Shown: in pieces, positions 55,344 to 63,371 of the stretch
Layout of the letters: the number at the start of each line of letters is the position of its first letter
Numbering within the stretch: position 1 is the stretch's first letter
Source: an uncultured Acidimicrobiales bacterium
GTDB taxonomy: Bacteria > Actinomycetota > Acidimicrobiia > Acidimicrobiales > Bin134
NCBI GenBank assembly: GCA_951813325.1
Contig: OX638350.1
Coordinates: 372,001 to 436,000 of the forward strand
Length of the DNA: 64,000 bases
Reading direction: 5' to 3'
Translations under genes and position numbers: made by a program
Notes under the pieces: model-generated
Databases searched by the model: none
What the model was told of the DNA's origin: nothing
What the model saw: only the letters and a program-made list of their open reading frames with translations

Positions 55344-56500
55344 ACCGCCCCCTCGATCGATGTTGCCTTGAACGGGCTCTGGTCGAGCTCGCGCACCCGG
55401 AACAGGTAGCGGACGATGGCATCCGCGGCCACGAACAACAGCACCATCGCTTGAATGATCCGCACTACGTCGATGGACACGTCGGCCTCCTGCTGCATCA
55501 GCGGTGCCCCTGAGAGCATCGAACCCCAGAGCAGTGCGGCGGCGATGATGGCCACCGGGTTGGTGCGGGCCAAAAGGGCTATGGCGATGCCGTCAAAGCC
55601 CATCAGGAAAAAGGTGCCTGGTTGGAAGAATCCGTTGGTGCCCGAGATTTCTGAGGCCGCGGCCAGACCGGCGAACGACCCCGACACGGCCATGGAGGCC
55701 ACGATCACCCGGTTCACGTTGATCCCTGCGTAGTGGGAGGCGTGGGGGTTCAAACCCACGGTGCCAACCTCGAATCCGAAGGTGGTTCGATTCAACAAGA
55801 AGGCCACCACGAAGCAAATCCCAACCAAGGCGAACAGCCCCACGTGAAGAGTGGGCTGGCTGTCCACCAACTCGGGAAGCACCGCGGTCTCTGAGATGGG
55901 ATCGGTGCGGGGAACGGTGCTATCGGTGTCCCGCAGCACCACCGGATCGCGGGAGTTGACCATCCAGCGGACCCCGAATAGCACCAGGGAATTGAGCATG
56001 ATGGTGCTGATCACCTCATGGGCTCCGGTCTTGGCCCGAAGCACGCCTGGTATCCCACCCCAGATGGCACCGCCCATGGTCCCGGCGATGAGGATCAGCG
56101 GGATGGCCACGATGCCGGGCAAATCAGACATCCACGACAGTGCCCCGACAAAGGCCGCGGTAACCCCGCCAGCTAGCAACTGCCCCTCGGCGCCGATGTT
56201 GAACAGACCGGCCCGGAATGCGAAGGCCAAGGCCAGGGCCGACCCGATGAACGGCACTGATCGGGCCACCGATCCCGCGATCTGATCGCCTCCCCCCACC
56301 ATGCCCCGCAGCAGCGCCCAATAGGCAGTGAAGGGGTTCACTCCGATGATGGAGATGAGCACCCCGCCGACCACGAACGACAACAAGATGGCGTAGAGCG
56401 ACACATAGAGCGGCTGGAGCCGCCACACCTCGTTGAGGAAGCGGTGGACTTGGCTGGCCGCCCGGCCTACACCGGCGTTGGCGTTGCCCACACCGTTCAC
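55340..56500 (-). CDS. Nucleoside ABC transporter permease (YufP-like)
   Basis: 386 residues, about nine helices. FRAGLFNIGAEGQLLAGG is the family motif and VGTVGLNPHASHYAGINV the cytoplasmic coupling segment. It begins within the last 4 bases of the ATPase gene and ends overlapping the second permease, forming the usual heterodimer of BMP-type uptake systems. Most similar in style to the permeases of nucleoside importers such as Nup/Bmp systems. Confidence 0.9.
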   Translation of the reverse strand: MNGVGNANAGVGRAASQVHRFLNEVWRLQPLYVSLYAILLSFVVGGVLISIIGVNPFTAYWALLRGMVGGGDQIAGSVARSVPFIGSALALAFAFRAGLFNIGAEGQLLAGGVTAAFVGALSWMSDLPGIVAIPLILIAGTMGGAIWGGIPGVLRAKTGAHEVISTIMLNSLVLFGVRWMVNSRDPVVLRDTDSTVPRTDPISETAVLPELVDSQPTLHVGLFALVGICFVVAFLLNRTTFGFEVGTVGLNPHASHYAGINVNRVIVASMAVSGSFAGLAAASEISGTNGFFQPGTFFLMGFDGIAIALLARTNPVAIIAAALLWGSMLSGAPLMQQEADVSIDVVRIIQAMVLLFVAADAIVRYLFRVRELDQSPFKATSIEGAV

Positions 56501-58032
56501 GACTGCGCCCCGGTGGCCATGAGCAGGCCAAGTTCTTCTCGAGTCGCTTCGGTTGCCTCCACTGTTCCAGCCAGGCGGCCCCGATAGAGCACTCCGATCC
56601 GGTCGGACAGCGACAAAATCTCGTCCAACTCGGCCGACACCAGCAGCACAGCCACTCCCTGATCTCGCAGCTCGATGATCTTGCGGTGGATGAACTCGAT
56701 GGAACCCACGTCCAGCCCTCGGGTGGGCTGGGCCACCACTAGGGCCCGAAGGTCGCCGGTCAGCTCCCGGGCCACGATCACCTTCTGCTGGTTGCCGCCC
56801 GACAGCGTGTGGATGGCTGCTTCCACCCCCGGGGTGCGGACGTCGAACCGCTCAACCAACTCCTTCGCCTCTGCGTTGATTGCCGCGGTGTTGCGGACCC
56901 CGCGCTGAGAGAACTTTCGGTGGTTGTAGCGATTCAACACCAGGTTGTCGGCGATTGAGTACTGGGCCACCACCCCGTGCTTGCTGCGATTCTCGGGCAC
57001 GTGGGCGACACCTAGTTCATGGATCTTGCGGGGGCTCCAGCCGGTGGTGTCTTGGCCGAGCATCTCTACCCGCCCCCCGATGGCCGGGCGCATGCCGCAG
57101 ATGGTCTCAACGAGCTCCCGCTGGCCGTTGCCCTCCACCCCGGCGATTCCGAATATCTCTCCGGCTCTCACCTCCACGTCGAAGCCGCTGACTGTCTCCA
57201 CCCCCCGGTCATCGGTGACCCGTAGGTCCTCAACTCGGATCACTGATTTCCCGGGATCGGGCTCGGCCTTTTCCACTCGGAACACCACATCGCGACCCAC
57301 CATCAGATTGGCCAGTGACTGCTGGGTGGCCGTTTCAGCTGTGGTGGTCCCCACCACCTGGCCAGCCCGGAGCACGGTGATGCGGTCGGCAACGGCCAGC
57401 ACCTCGCGCAGTTTGTGAGTAATGAAGATGATGGACTTGTCCTGTCCGGTGAGGCTCTCCACCACCTCGAAGAAGTCGTCCACCTCGCCGGGGGTGAGAA
57501 CTGCGGTGGGCTCGTCGAGGATCAAGATGTCTGCGTCGCGGAAAAGGGCCTTCACCAGTTCCACCCGCTGCTGTTCGCCGACCGACAGGTCGCCCACTAT
57601 GGCGTCGGGGTCCACGGCCAGCCCATAGCGGTCGGCCAGAGCGTCAACCTGTCGGCGGGCCGTATCGAGATCGAGGAATGCCCCCTTAGTGATCTCGTTG
57701 CCCAAGATGATGTTCTCGGCCACGGAGAACACCGGGATGAGCTGGAAGTGCTGGTGGACCATCCCGATGCCTCGGGCGATGGCCTCGCCCGAATCCTCGA
57801 AATGCACCTCCTCGCCCCGCACCCGGATGGTTCCGCTATCGGGCCGGTACAGCCCGAAAACCATGTTCATCAGGGTGCTTTTGCCTGCGCCGTTCTCGCC
57901 CAGCAGGCAGTGAATCTCGCCCTGGTTGAGGGTGAGGCTGACGTTGTCGTTGGCCACTACCCCGGGGAAGGTCTTGGTGATGCCCTCAACTTCCAGCACA
58001 GGCCTTGCTGTGCCGTTGCCTACCTGAGCCAT
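56497..58032 (-). CDS. Nucleoside ABC transporter, dual ATPase subunit
   Basis: 511 residues with two fused ATPase domains. First domain: Walker A LLGENGAGKSTLMNMVFG, signature LSVGEQQRVELVKAL, Walker B ILILDEPTAVLTP. Second domain: degenerate Walker A (FGIAGVEGNGQRELV), signature HTLSGGNQQKVIVAREL, Walker B-like VVAQPTRGLDVGS, as is usual for this RbsA/YufO class, in which only one site hydrolyses ATP well. Separated from the lipoprotein gene by a strong hairpin, and overlapping the first permease gene. Confidence 0.94.
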   Translation of the reverse strand: MAQVGNGTARPVLEVEGITKTFPGVVANDNVSLTLNQGEIHCLLGENGAGKSTLMNMVFGLYRPDSGTIRVRGEEVHFEDSGEAIARGIGMVHQHFQLIPVFSVAENIILGNEITKGAFLDLDTARRQVDALADRYGLAVDPDAIVGDLSVGEQQRVELVKALFRDADILILDEPTAVLTPGEVDDFFEVVESLTGQDKSIIFITHKLREVLAVADRITVLRAGQVVGTTTAETATQQSLANLMVGRDVVFRVEKAEPDPGKSVIRVEDLRVTDDRGVETVSGFDVEVRAGEIFGIAGVEGNGQRELVETICGMRPAIGGRVEMLGQDTTGWSPRKIHELGVAHVPENRSKHGVVAQYSIADNLVLNRYNHRKFSQRGVRNTAAINAEAKELVERFDVRTPGVEAAIHTLSGGNQQKVIVARELTGDLRALVVAQPTRGLDVGSIEFIHRKIIELRDQGVAVLLVSAELDEILSLSDRIGVLYRGRLAGTVEATEATREELGLLMATGAQS

Positions 58033-58071
58033 GCGCAGCCCAGACTAGGACATTTGCGGCTGGCCGAACGC

Positions 58072-58110
58072 GAAAGGCGGCGGCTGATTCCCGCTCAGCC
58101 GCCGCCTTTC
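58072..58110 (-). terminator. Strong hairpin between the lipoprotein gene and the ABC genes
   Basis: A 16-bp perfect stem (arms 58072-58087 and 58095-58110, core AAAGGCGGCGGCTGA) with a 7-base loop. The minus-strand arm is followed by only a short pyrimidine stretch, so it is likely a partial terminator or an mRNA-stabilising 3' end for the lipoprotein transcript, letting a fraction of transcription reach the ATPase and permeases. Confidence 0.8.
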
Positions 58111-58125
58111 ATCGAATGTTGTCGT

Positions 58126-59325
58126 TCAGTCGCAGAGGGAGCCTTCGCCTATGAACAGACCGTCAATGCCGCACACTCCGGTGGTGATGCTGCCATCGGC
58201 CAGTCCGGCCCGCACTTGCTCCACACTGGCGGCGGCTTCGGCGTTCACTGCGGCGTCATGGAACGGGGCGTAGGTGATGCCCAGGTTCTCGGCGGTGAGT
58301 ACGAACACGCCGCCGGCAAAGGTGCCCTCGATGGCGGCCGCAATGTTGCGGAACACTGACAGGTCCACCCGCTTGATGGCTGAGCTGGCCAGATATTCCG
58401 AACCCGGTGCCGAGCCGCCGTTGAAGGTGGTGTAGTACTCGTCCTGGTCTACGCCGATACCCCAAGCACCGGCCTCAGCGGCGGCCTTCACGCCTCCAGA
58501 ACCGGTGGGGCCACCGGCGCCGAAGATCACGTCGGCGCCGTCGCCGATGAACTGCTGGGCATCAGACGCGCCCTTGGCCGGATCGGTAAAGCTCTCGTTG
58601 TATACCGACAGCACCTGGATATTGGGATTGATGTACTTGGCGCCGGCCTCGTAGCCGTTGACGAACTTCACCACTGGGGGTACGTCCTCGCGTCCGGCGA
58701 CCACGCCCACCACGCCTGATTCGCTCAACGAGGCGGCCAGGGCCCCGGCGATGAAGCCCCCCTCATGCTCGTTGAACAGCACGCCCACATAATTGGCGGG
58801 GTACTCGAGATGGAATTGGTCGATGCCGATGTAGTTGATGCCGGGGTTCTCCTCGGCTGCCAACATGGTGTCGGTACCAAGCAGGAAGCCCACGGTGATG
58901 AGCACGTCGGGACTTTCGCTAGCCGAAGTGTTCAAGTTGGCGTCGTAGTCGGCCTCAGAGGCGGTTTCGATAACGCTTGTGTCCTCGATGCCGAAGCACT
59001 CGGCGGCGCCCACCATGCCCTCGTAGGCGAACTGGTTGAACGTGCCGTCATCGACCTTGCCGATATCGGTAACCATGTTCACCCGGAAGCCATCAGGGGC
59101 TTGAATGCCATCCCAAGCGGCACACTCTTCATCCAATGTGATCAAAGCCCCAGAAGCAGCCTCGGGCGCAGGGGCCTCGGTGGGCGCGGGCGCTTCAGTC
59201 GGTTCGGGCGCGGAAGCCTCGGTGGGCGCGGGCGCTGCACCCGAATCGTCGTCGTTGCCGCAGCCTGCGGTCACTAAGGCCAGAGAAAGCAGTGCAGCGA
59301 GCAGTAGTAAGAGTCTTTTGCGCAT
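58126..59325 (-). CDS. BMP-family nucleoside-binding lipoprotein
   Basis: 399 residues from ATG 59325 (GGAGGGG 8 bases upstream; the TTG before it is unlikely). The signal peptide RKRLLLLLAALLSLALVTAGC ends in a lipobox Cys, followed by a Pro/Glu/Ala linker of repeated APTEAPAPE units. The mature domain has the BMP fold: VNMVTDIGKVDDGTFNQFAYEG (in shorter pieces), YPANYVGVLFNEHEGGFIAG, VVAGREDVPPVVKFVNGYEAG, DVIFGAGGPTGSGGVKAA, GIGVDQDEYY. It captures nucleosides outside the membrane and hands them to the permeases encoded downstream. Confidence 0.94.
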   Translation of the reverse strand: MRKRLLLLLAALLSLALVTAGCGNDDDSGAAPAPTEASAPEPTEAPAPTEAPAPEAASGALITLDEECAAWDGIQAPDGFRVNMVTDIGKVDDGTFNQFAYEGMVGAAECFGIEDTSVIETASEADYDANLNTSASESPDVLITVGFLLGTDTMLAAEENPGINYIGIDQFHLEYPANYVGVLFNEHEGGFIAGALAASLSESGVVGVVAGREDVPPVVKFVNGYEAGAKYINPNIQVLSVYNESFTDPAKGASDAQQFIGDGADVIFGAGGPTGSGGVKAAAEAGAWGIGVDQDEYYTTFNGGSAPGSEYLASSAIKRVDLSVFRNIAAAIEGTFAGGVFVLTAENLGITYAPFHDAAVNAEAAASVEQVRAGLADGSITTGVCGIDGLFIGEGSLCD

Positions 59326-59416
59326 CAAAACCCCTCCGTCAGATGCCGGTCGGTAGGACCTCCCAGGCTAGTCCAGCGCAGAAACATCCGCTGCGTCGAC
59401 TAGAGAGTTTGAGATG

Positions 59417-59586
59417 CCTAGTGGTGTGTCGTGGGTTTAGCGCCGTGGATTGCGACGGCAGCGGCGTTCCTCGCAAGGCGCACCGACGCAGCCATACTTC
59501 CAGCGTACGGCAAGGAGGGGCAACGCCGCGAGGGGTGTCGATGCCTAGCAGGACACGCGCGAATAAACCCACGACACACCACTAGG
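59417..59586. mobile_element. 170-bp foldback element with 23-bp perfect terminal inverted repeats (MITE-like)
   Basis: Left end 59417-59439 (begins CCTAGTGGTGTGTCGTGGG) and right end 59564-59586 are perfect inverted copies of 23 bp. Inside, GCGGCGTT (from 59462) and AACGCCGC (to 59529) form another inverted pair, so the whole unit can fold into one long interrupted hairpin. GATGCCTAG also occurs as a 9-bp direct repeat at 59413 and 59540. There is no open reading frame inside that looks real. It could be a non-autonomous transposon relic or a structured regulatory RNA. The rest of the 266-bp gap shows only the lipoprotein gene leader. Confidence 0.65.
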
Positions 59587-59588
59587 GT
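59583..59588 (+). promoter_or_regulatory. Candidate leaderless -10 box for the SDR gene
   Basis: TAGGGT, 6 bases before ATG 59595, formed half by the end of the 170-bp element's right inverted repeat. Confidence 0.4.
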
Positions 59589-59594
59589 AAGGCC

Positions 59595-60332
59595 ATGTCA
59601 AGACTTGCGGGAAAGACAGCCATTGTCACCGGTGCAGCTCGCGGCACAGGGGCGGTCATCGCCCGGCGGTTCCGGGATGAGGGGGCGGTGGTGGTGGCCA
59701 CCGATGTTGCCGACGGGGAGGGCATCGTCCATTTGGACGTGACCAACGAGGCCGACTGGGATCAGGTAGTGAGCGGCTTGGATCGGGTGGATGTGCTGGT
59801 CAACAACGCCGCCATCCTCCACATGGGACCCATCGAACGCACGCCTGGCGACAAATACCGCCGGGTGCTGGAGGTAAACCTGGTGGGGCCGTTCCTGGGC
59901 ATCCGGGCGGTGCTGGGTCCGATGCGGGCTGTCGGAGGCGGGTCGGTGGTCAACATCAGCTCCATAGACGGACTCATTGGGATGAACGGGATTTCCGCCT
60001 ACGGATCCAGCAAGTTCGGGCTCGGGGGGCTGATGCGCTGCGCGGCCCTTGAGTTGGGACGAGACGGCATCCGAGTGAACAACGTGTGCCCTGCCGGGGG
60101 CAATCCGGCCATGTATGCCCAGTGGTTCGAGCAGATGACGTCGTTTTTGGGCCAGACCGCGGCCTACTCGGATAATCGGGGTATCCCCGGCGAGGTCCCC
60201 TTGGAGACCATCGCCGCCGCGGCGGTGTTTCTGGCCTCCGACGAAGCGTCCCACATCACTGGTGTCGATTTGCCGGTGGACGGGGGAGCGGCCGCCGGTG
60301 TAGTCATCGAGGGTCTCAACACGTTGGAGTGA
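59595..60332 (+). CDS. Short-chain dehydrogenase/reductase
   Basis: 245 residues, classical SDR. TGAARGTGAVIARRF is the cofactor-binding TGxxxGxG, VNNAA (LVNNAAILHMG) stabilises the sheet, and the catalytic Ser-Tyr-Lys are in NISSIDGL and YGSSK. The C-terminal GVDLPVDGGAAAG is typical. The Asp of ATDVAD favours NAD(H). It resembles 3-alpha/20-beta-hydroxysteroid dehydrogenase-like actinobacterial enzymes, but the substrate is open. The next gene, a diiron protein, follows after 67 bp with its own strong ribosome-binding site. Confidence 0.88.
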   Translation: MSRLAGKTAIVTGAARGTGAVIARRFRDEGAVVVATDVADGEGIVHLDVTNEADWDQVVSGLDRVDVLVNNAAILHMGPIERTPGDKYRRVLEVNLVGPFLGIRAVLGPMRAVGGGSVVNISSIDGLIGMNGISAYGSSKFGLGGLMRCAALELGRDGIRVNNVCPAGGNPAMYAQWFEQMTSFLGQTAAYSDNRGIPGEVPLETIAAAAVFLASDEASHITGVDLPVDGGAAAGVVIEGLNTLE

Positions 60333-60399
60333 TCGGTGTCTCCTCAGGGGTATCATTCTCCGCAGCCGCCTATCCAAAGGGCGGCTGAGGAGGAATTCA

Positions 60400-61530
60400 A
60401 TGGCTCCACCTGCTCGCACCGATGAGGACATCCTGGGCCGCAGCGACGTCAACGACATCGACACCATCATCGAAATCTCTCGGGCCAACAGCGATGTGAC
60501 CTCGGTGATCCACGCGGTCCAGGACAACAGCGACGCCCTGTTCACCTGGGACTACGCCAAAGGGGCCCGGCCCCAGCTAGAGCGTCTCTACGAGAAGGCC
60601 AAGACATCGCAGTGGAATGCCCAGACCGACTTGGACTGGTCCATCGAGGTGGATCCCTACGAGGCGTTCAACATTTTCACCGAGTCCGGTTCTGATAGTG
60701 AGTTTGGCGGCAACCCCGATCTGCCCACTGCCAATTGGGGCAAAGAAGAGTGGCGGGAGTTCTCCCTAGAGGAGTTCAAGTGGCGGATGAGCCAGTTCCT
60801 CCACGGCGAGCAGGGCGCCCTTTTGTGCACGGCCAAGATCGTCGAGACCGTCCCGTGGATCGACGCCAAGTACTACGCCGCCACCCAGGTCGTGGACGAG
60901 GCCCGCCACGTGGAGGTGTTCGGCAAGTACATCGACACCAAGCTGGGGGACTCCTATCCCATCAACGTCCACCTCAAGATGCTGCTCGACGACATCATCA
61001 ACGACAGCCGCTGGGACATGACCTATTTGGGCATGCAGATCATGGTGGAGGGTTTGGCACTGGCCGCGTTCGGGTTCATGCACCAGCTCACTCCCGAGCC
61101 GCTGCTCAAGAAGCTGCTCCGGTATGTGATGGCCGACGAGGCCCGCCATGTGGCCTTCGGGGTGCTCAGCCTCCAGGAGTACTACAGCGAGCTAACCGCC
61201 GCGGAGCTGCGCGAGCGCCAAGAGTTTGCCTTTGAGGCCGCAGTGCGGATGCGCGATCGGTTCTTGTCCCAAGAGGTGTGGGAGCGCATGGGGGTCCCGG
61301 TAAAGCCCATGGTGGCGAACTTCCTGGCGCTGCCTGCCGACCAGAAGCCGTTCCAGAACATCCTGTTCTCCAAAATCGTGCCCAACTGCAAAAAGCTGGG
61401 GCTGCTGGATGCGGGCGACGGCTGGCTCCGTCGCCGGTTCGAGGAGATCCACGTCATCGAATTCGAAGACTGGGTGGACACCGGCGAGGAATACGAGGAC
61501 CTCCAAGTCGAAGAGGCCGCTGCGGTCTAA
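60400..61530 (+). CDS. Ferritin-like diiron protein (putative N-oxygenase or monooxygenase)
   Basis: 376 residues. The helical bundle carries two carboxylate-His ligand sets: an upstream Glu in FLHGEQGALLCTAKIVE with VVDEARHVEVFGKY, and MVEGLALAAFGFM with VMADEARHVAFGVL, the E...DExRH double motif of ferritin-like diiron oxygenases (R2-like or AurF-like). ATG 60400 has a strong GAGGAGGAATTC just upstream. Proteins of this family oxidise amines, fatty acids or aromatics; no hydrophobic signal is present, so it is cytoplasmic. The partner reductase is not obvious nearby. Confidence 0.83.
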   Translation: MAPPARTDEDILGRSDVNDIDTIIEISRANSDVTSVIHAVQDNSDALFTWDYAKGARPQLERLYEKAKTSQWNAQTDLDWSIEVDPYEAFNIFTESGSDSEFGGNPDLPTANWGKEEWREFSLEEFKWRMSQFLHGEQGALLCTAKIVETVPWIDAKYYAATQVVDEARHVEVFGKYIDTKLGDSYPINVHLKMLLDDIINDSRWDMTYLGMQIMVEGLALAAFGFMHQLTPEPLLKKLLRYVMADEARHVAFGVLSLQEYYSELTAAELRERQEFAFEAAVRMRDRFLSQEVWERMGVPVKPMVANFLALPADQKPFQNILFSKIVPNCKKLGLLDAGDGWLRRRFEEIHVIEFEDWVDTGEEYEDLQVEEAAAV

Positions 61531-61551
61531 AGGCTGGCGCGCGGCAGGTGT

Positions 61552-61962
61552 CTACTGCCTACTGCACTTGGCGGTGCCCGGCCAGCGGATGCGGTAGCGG
61601 TTGTTGGCCACTAGGCGGTATACGCCGCGGGCCAGCGGTTTGATCGGCCCCAGAGTCAGAAGCCGACCCACAGCGGGCCATGGGCCGGTCATGGCTCCGA
61701 GGGCTCCGGCGATGCTTCGATGCTCGTCCCAGCGGGTGCCGTCGGGTCCGATCCACCATGCCGAACGGGCCACATCCTCGTCGGTGAGGCCGAGGGCACC
61801 TAGGTCAGCCTGCTGTGAGGGGACCACCTGGTAGTCGTCGCTTAGCCGGTTCTGCACCCAGCGGGCGGTCGCCGCGCAGAACCCGCAGTCGCCGTCGTAC
61901 ACCAGCGTTCCCGCGGGGATGGGAGGAGAAGAAGGATGAGGCTCAGCTGTTGCGGCCGGCAT
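61552..61962 (-). CDS. DUF393/DCC1-like thiol-disulfide family protein
   Basis: 136 residues. LVYDGDCGFCAATARW holds the DxxCxxC motif of the DCC (DUF393) family, a thioredoxin-like group that may reduce or form disulfides; GLTDEDVARSAWWIGPDG and the C-terminal RGVYRLVANNRYRIRW are also family-typical. ATG 61962 lies inside the end of the bL37-like gene (20-base overlap in another frame), so the two are cotranscribed. Convergent with the diiron gene. The substrate is unknown. Confidence 0.8.
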   Translation of the reverse strand: MPAATAEPHPSSPPIPAGTLVYDGDCGFCAATARWVQNRLSDDYQVVPSQQADLGALGLTDEDVARSAWWIGPDGTRWDEHRSIAGALGAMTGPWPAVGRLLTLGPIKPLARGVYRLVANNRYRIRWPGTAKCSRQ

Positions 61963-62032
61963 TGGGCTTCCGCCCGTGATTGGCCTTCTTGCGCCGCGCT
62001 CGGGCCTTGCGTTTTTGGGTGCGCTTCGACAT
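61943..62032 (-). CDS. Probable ribosomal protein bL37 (29 residues)
   Basis: A 29-residue, extremely basic peptide: MSKRTQKRKARARRKKANHG then RKPNAGRNS. The block KANHG(R/K)(K/R)PNA matches my memory of mycobacterial bL37, a tiny large-subunit protein of about 24 residues. ATG 62032 has GGAGGT 5 bases upstream, and the coding frame is clean, so this is a real gene too short for most callers. It is divergent from ychF (54 bp apart), another ribosome-associated protein. A general basic-tail protein is the alternative. Confidence 0.7.
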   Translation of the reverse strand: MSKRTQKRKARARRKKANHGRKPNAGRNS

Positions 62033-62071
62033 TCGAACCTCCGCGTCGCTACAAAGACTACCGGGTGCCGC

Positions 62072-62077
62072 TAGCGT
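62072..62077 (+). promoter_or_regulatory. Candidate leaderless -10 box for ychF
   Basis: TAGCGT, 9 bases before GTG 62087; no Shine-Dalgarno. Confidence 0.35.
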
Positions 62078-62086
62078 GAACGACCC

Positions 62087-63163
62087 GTGGAGCGCTTCGG
62101 GTTCGTCGGGCTGCCGAACTCCGGCAAGTCCTCTCTCTACAACGCCTTGATCGGGTCGGACGTGCTGGCCGCCCCGTATGCGTTCGCCACCACCAGCTCC
62201 AATGTCGGTGTGGCCAAGGTGGTCGATCCCCGCCTCGACGCTATAGCCAACCTCAGCGAATCCCGCACGGTGACCCCGGCCAGCGTGCAGTTCACCGACA
62301 TAGGAGGCCTGGTGGAGGGGGCCAGCCGGGGCGAAGGGCTGGGCAACCGCTTCTTGGCCGGCATCCGGGAAGTGGACGCGGTGGTATTCGTCCTCCGGTC
62401 CTTCGTGGACGCCGATGTCCCTGGTCCCACCGATCCGCTGGAGCACTTGCGGGTGCTGGAGATCGAGTTGACCTTGGCCGACTTGGAGTCGGTGGAGAAC
62501 CGGCTGGTCAAACGGCGGAAGTCCGCAGTCCAAGACCGCTCGCTGGCCGGGGAGGTGGCCGCACTGGAAGCCGCCGCCGATGTGCTGGGCGAGGGCATAC
62601 CGCTGTATCGCAGCGACTTGTCGCCCAACCAGCGGGCAGATCTGCGGGAGAGCTTCCTGCTCACCAACCGCCCGGTGCTGGCGGTGGTCAACATCGGCGA
62701 GGACCAGCTCGAAGACTCTGATGCGGTTATCGAGCCGGTGGCTGTCGAACTGGAGGGCCGGGCCGGGGTCATGGCGGTGTGCGTGCAACTCGAGGCCGAG
62801 TCGGCCCAACTCCCCGCCGAAGAGCGGGCCGAGATGCTCGACGGCCTGGGTTTGGGCGAGGGAGCTTTGGGCCGGTTCACCCATGCGGCCTACGACCTTT
62901 TGGGCCTGCGGACCTTTTTCACCACCGGCGACAAGGAGACCCGGGCCTGGACCTTCCGCATGGGCGCCACCGCTCCCGAGGCCGCCGGGCGGATCCACAC
63001 CGACTTCCAACGGGGCTTCATCCGAGCTGACGTGATCGGCTGGCAGGAGCTGCTGGAAGCGGGAGGCTGGACCAAGGCCAAAGAACAAGGCCTCATGCGC
63101 ACCGAGGGCCGCGACTATTCAGTGGCAGACGGCGATGTCATGGAGATTCGCTTCAACGTCTAG
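62087..63163 (+). CDS. ychF: Ribosome-binding ATPase YchF
   Basis: 358 residues, Obg-like P-loop protein. G1 FVGLPNSGKSSLYNAL, switch region ATTSSNVGVAKV, G3 TDIGGLVEGASRGEGLGN, and the G4 position reads VVNIGED rather than NKxD, which explains the ATP preference of YchF. The C-terminal TGS-like domain ends RDYSVADGDVMEIRFNV. It binds the 70S ribosome and modulates translation and oxidative-stress responses. The family usually has NxxE here. GTG 62087 is used. Divergent from the bL37 gene. Confidence 0.95.
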   Translation: MERFGFVGLPNSGKSSLYNALIGSDVLAAPYAFATTSSNVGVAKVVDPRLDAIANLSESRTVTPASVQFTDIGGLVEGASRGEGLGNRFLAGIREVDAVVFVLRSFVDADVPGPTDPLEHLRVLEIELTLADLESVENRLVKRRKSAVQDRSLAGEVAALEAAADVLGEGIPLYRSDLSPNQRADLRESFLLTNRPVLAVVNIGEDQLEDSDAVIEPVAVELEGRAGVMAVCVQLEAESAQLPAEERAEMLDGLGLGEGALGRFTHAAYDLLGLRTFFTTGDKETRAWTFRMGATAPEAAGRIHTDFQRGFIRADVIGWQELLEAGGWTKAKEQGLMRTEGRDYSVADGDVMEIRFNV

Positions 63164-63249
63164 ATGCGCTATTCGGAGAGGTTGTCCCTGGTGGGAGGGG
63201 TCGGTGGTGCATCGGTCAGGCGAGCATTCCAAATGAGGTTGCGAGGTCA

Positions 63250-63263
63250 TGAAACCGATTTCA
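63250..63263. promoter_or_regulatory. LacI-family-like operator
   Basis: TGAAACCGATTTCA: inverted arms TGAAA/TTTCA around a CG-containing centre, as in LacI/GalR operators. A related copy (AACCGATTTCA, 63330-63340) overlaps the -10 region, 77 bp downstream. Confidence 0.6.
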
Positions 63264-63313
63264 TCATTTGTTTCCAGAGCGGCACTGGCTACTGATGGTC
63301 AATGCACACACCC

Positions 63314-63342
63314 TTGACATTCTTGGTGTAACCGATTTCAAT
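63314..63342 (+). promoter_or_regulatory. Sigma-70-like promoter of the second BMP lipoprotein gene
   Basis: TTGACA (63314-63319), 17-bp spacer, TTCAAT (63337-63342), 29 bp before ATG 63372. The consensus -35 stands out in this GC-rich genome. The rest of 63164-63313 after ychF holds no gene. Confidence 0.65.
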
Positions 63343-63371
63343 AGAGAATATCTATGGAGAGGGGAGAGATT

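Noticed and set aside
59339..59742. Small frames within the 170-bp foldback element
   Set aside because: They are short, overlap on both strands because of the inverted repeats, and have no ribosome-binding site or family resemblance.
61943..63088. 381-residue minus-strand frame across ychF
   Set aside because: Only its last 29 codons (the bL37-like peptide) are supported; the rest is antisense to ychF.
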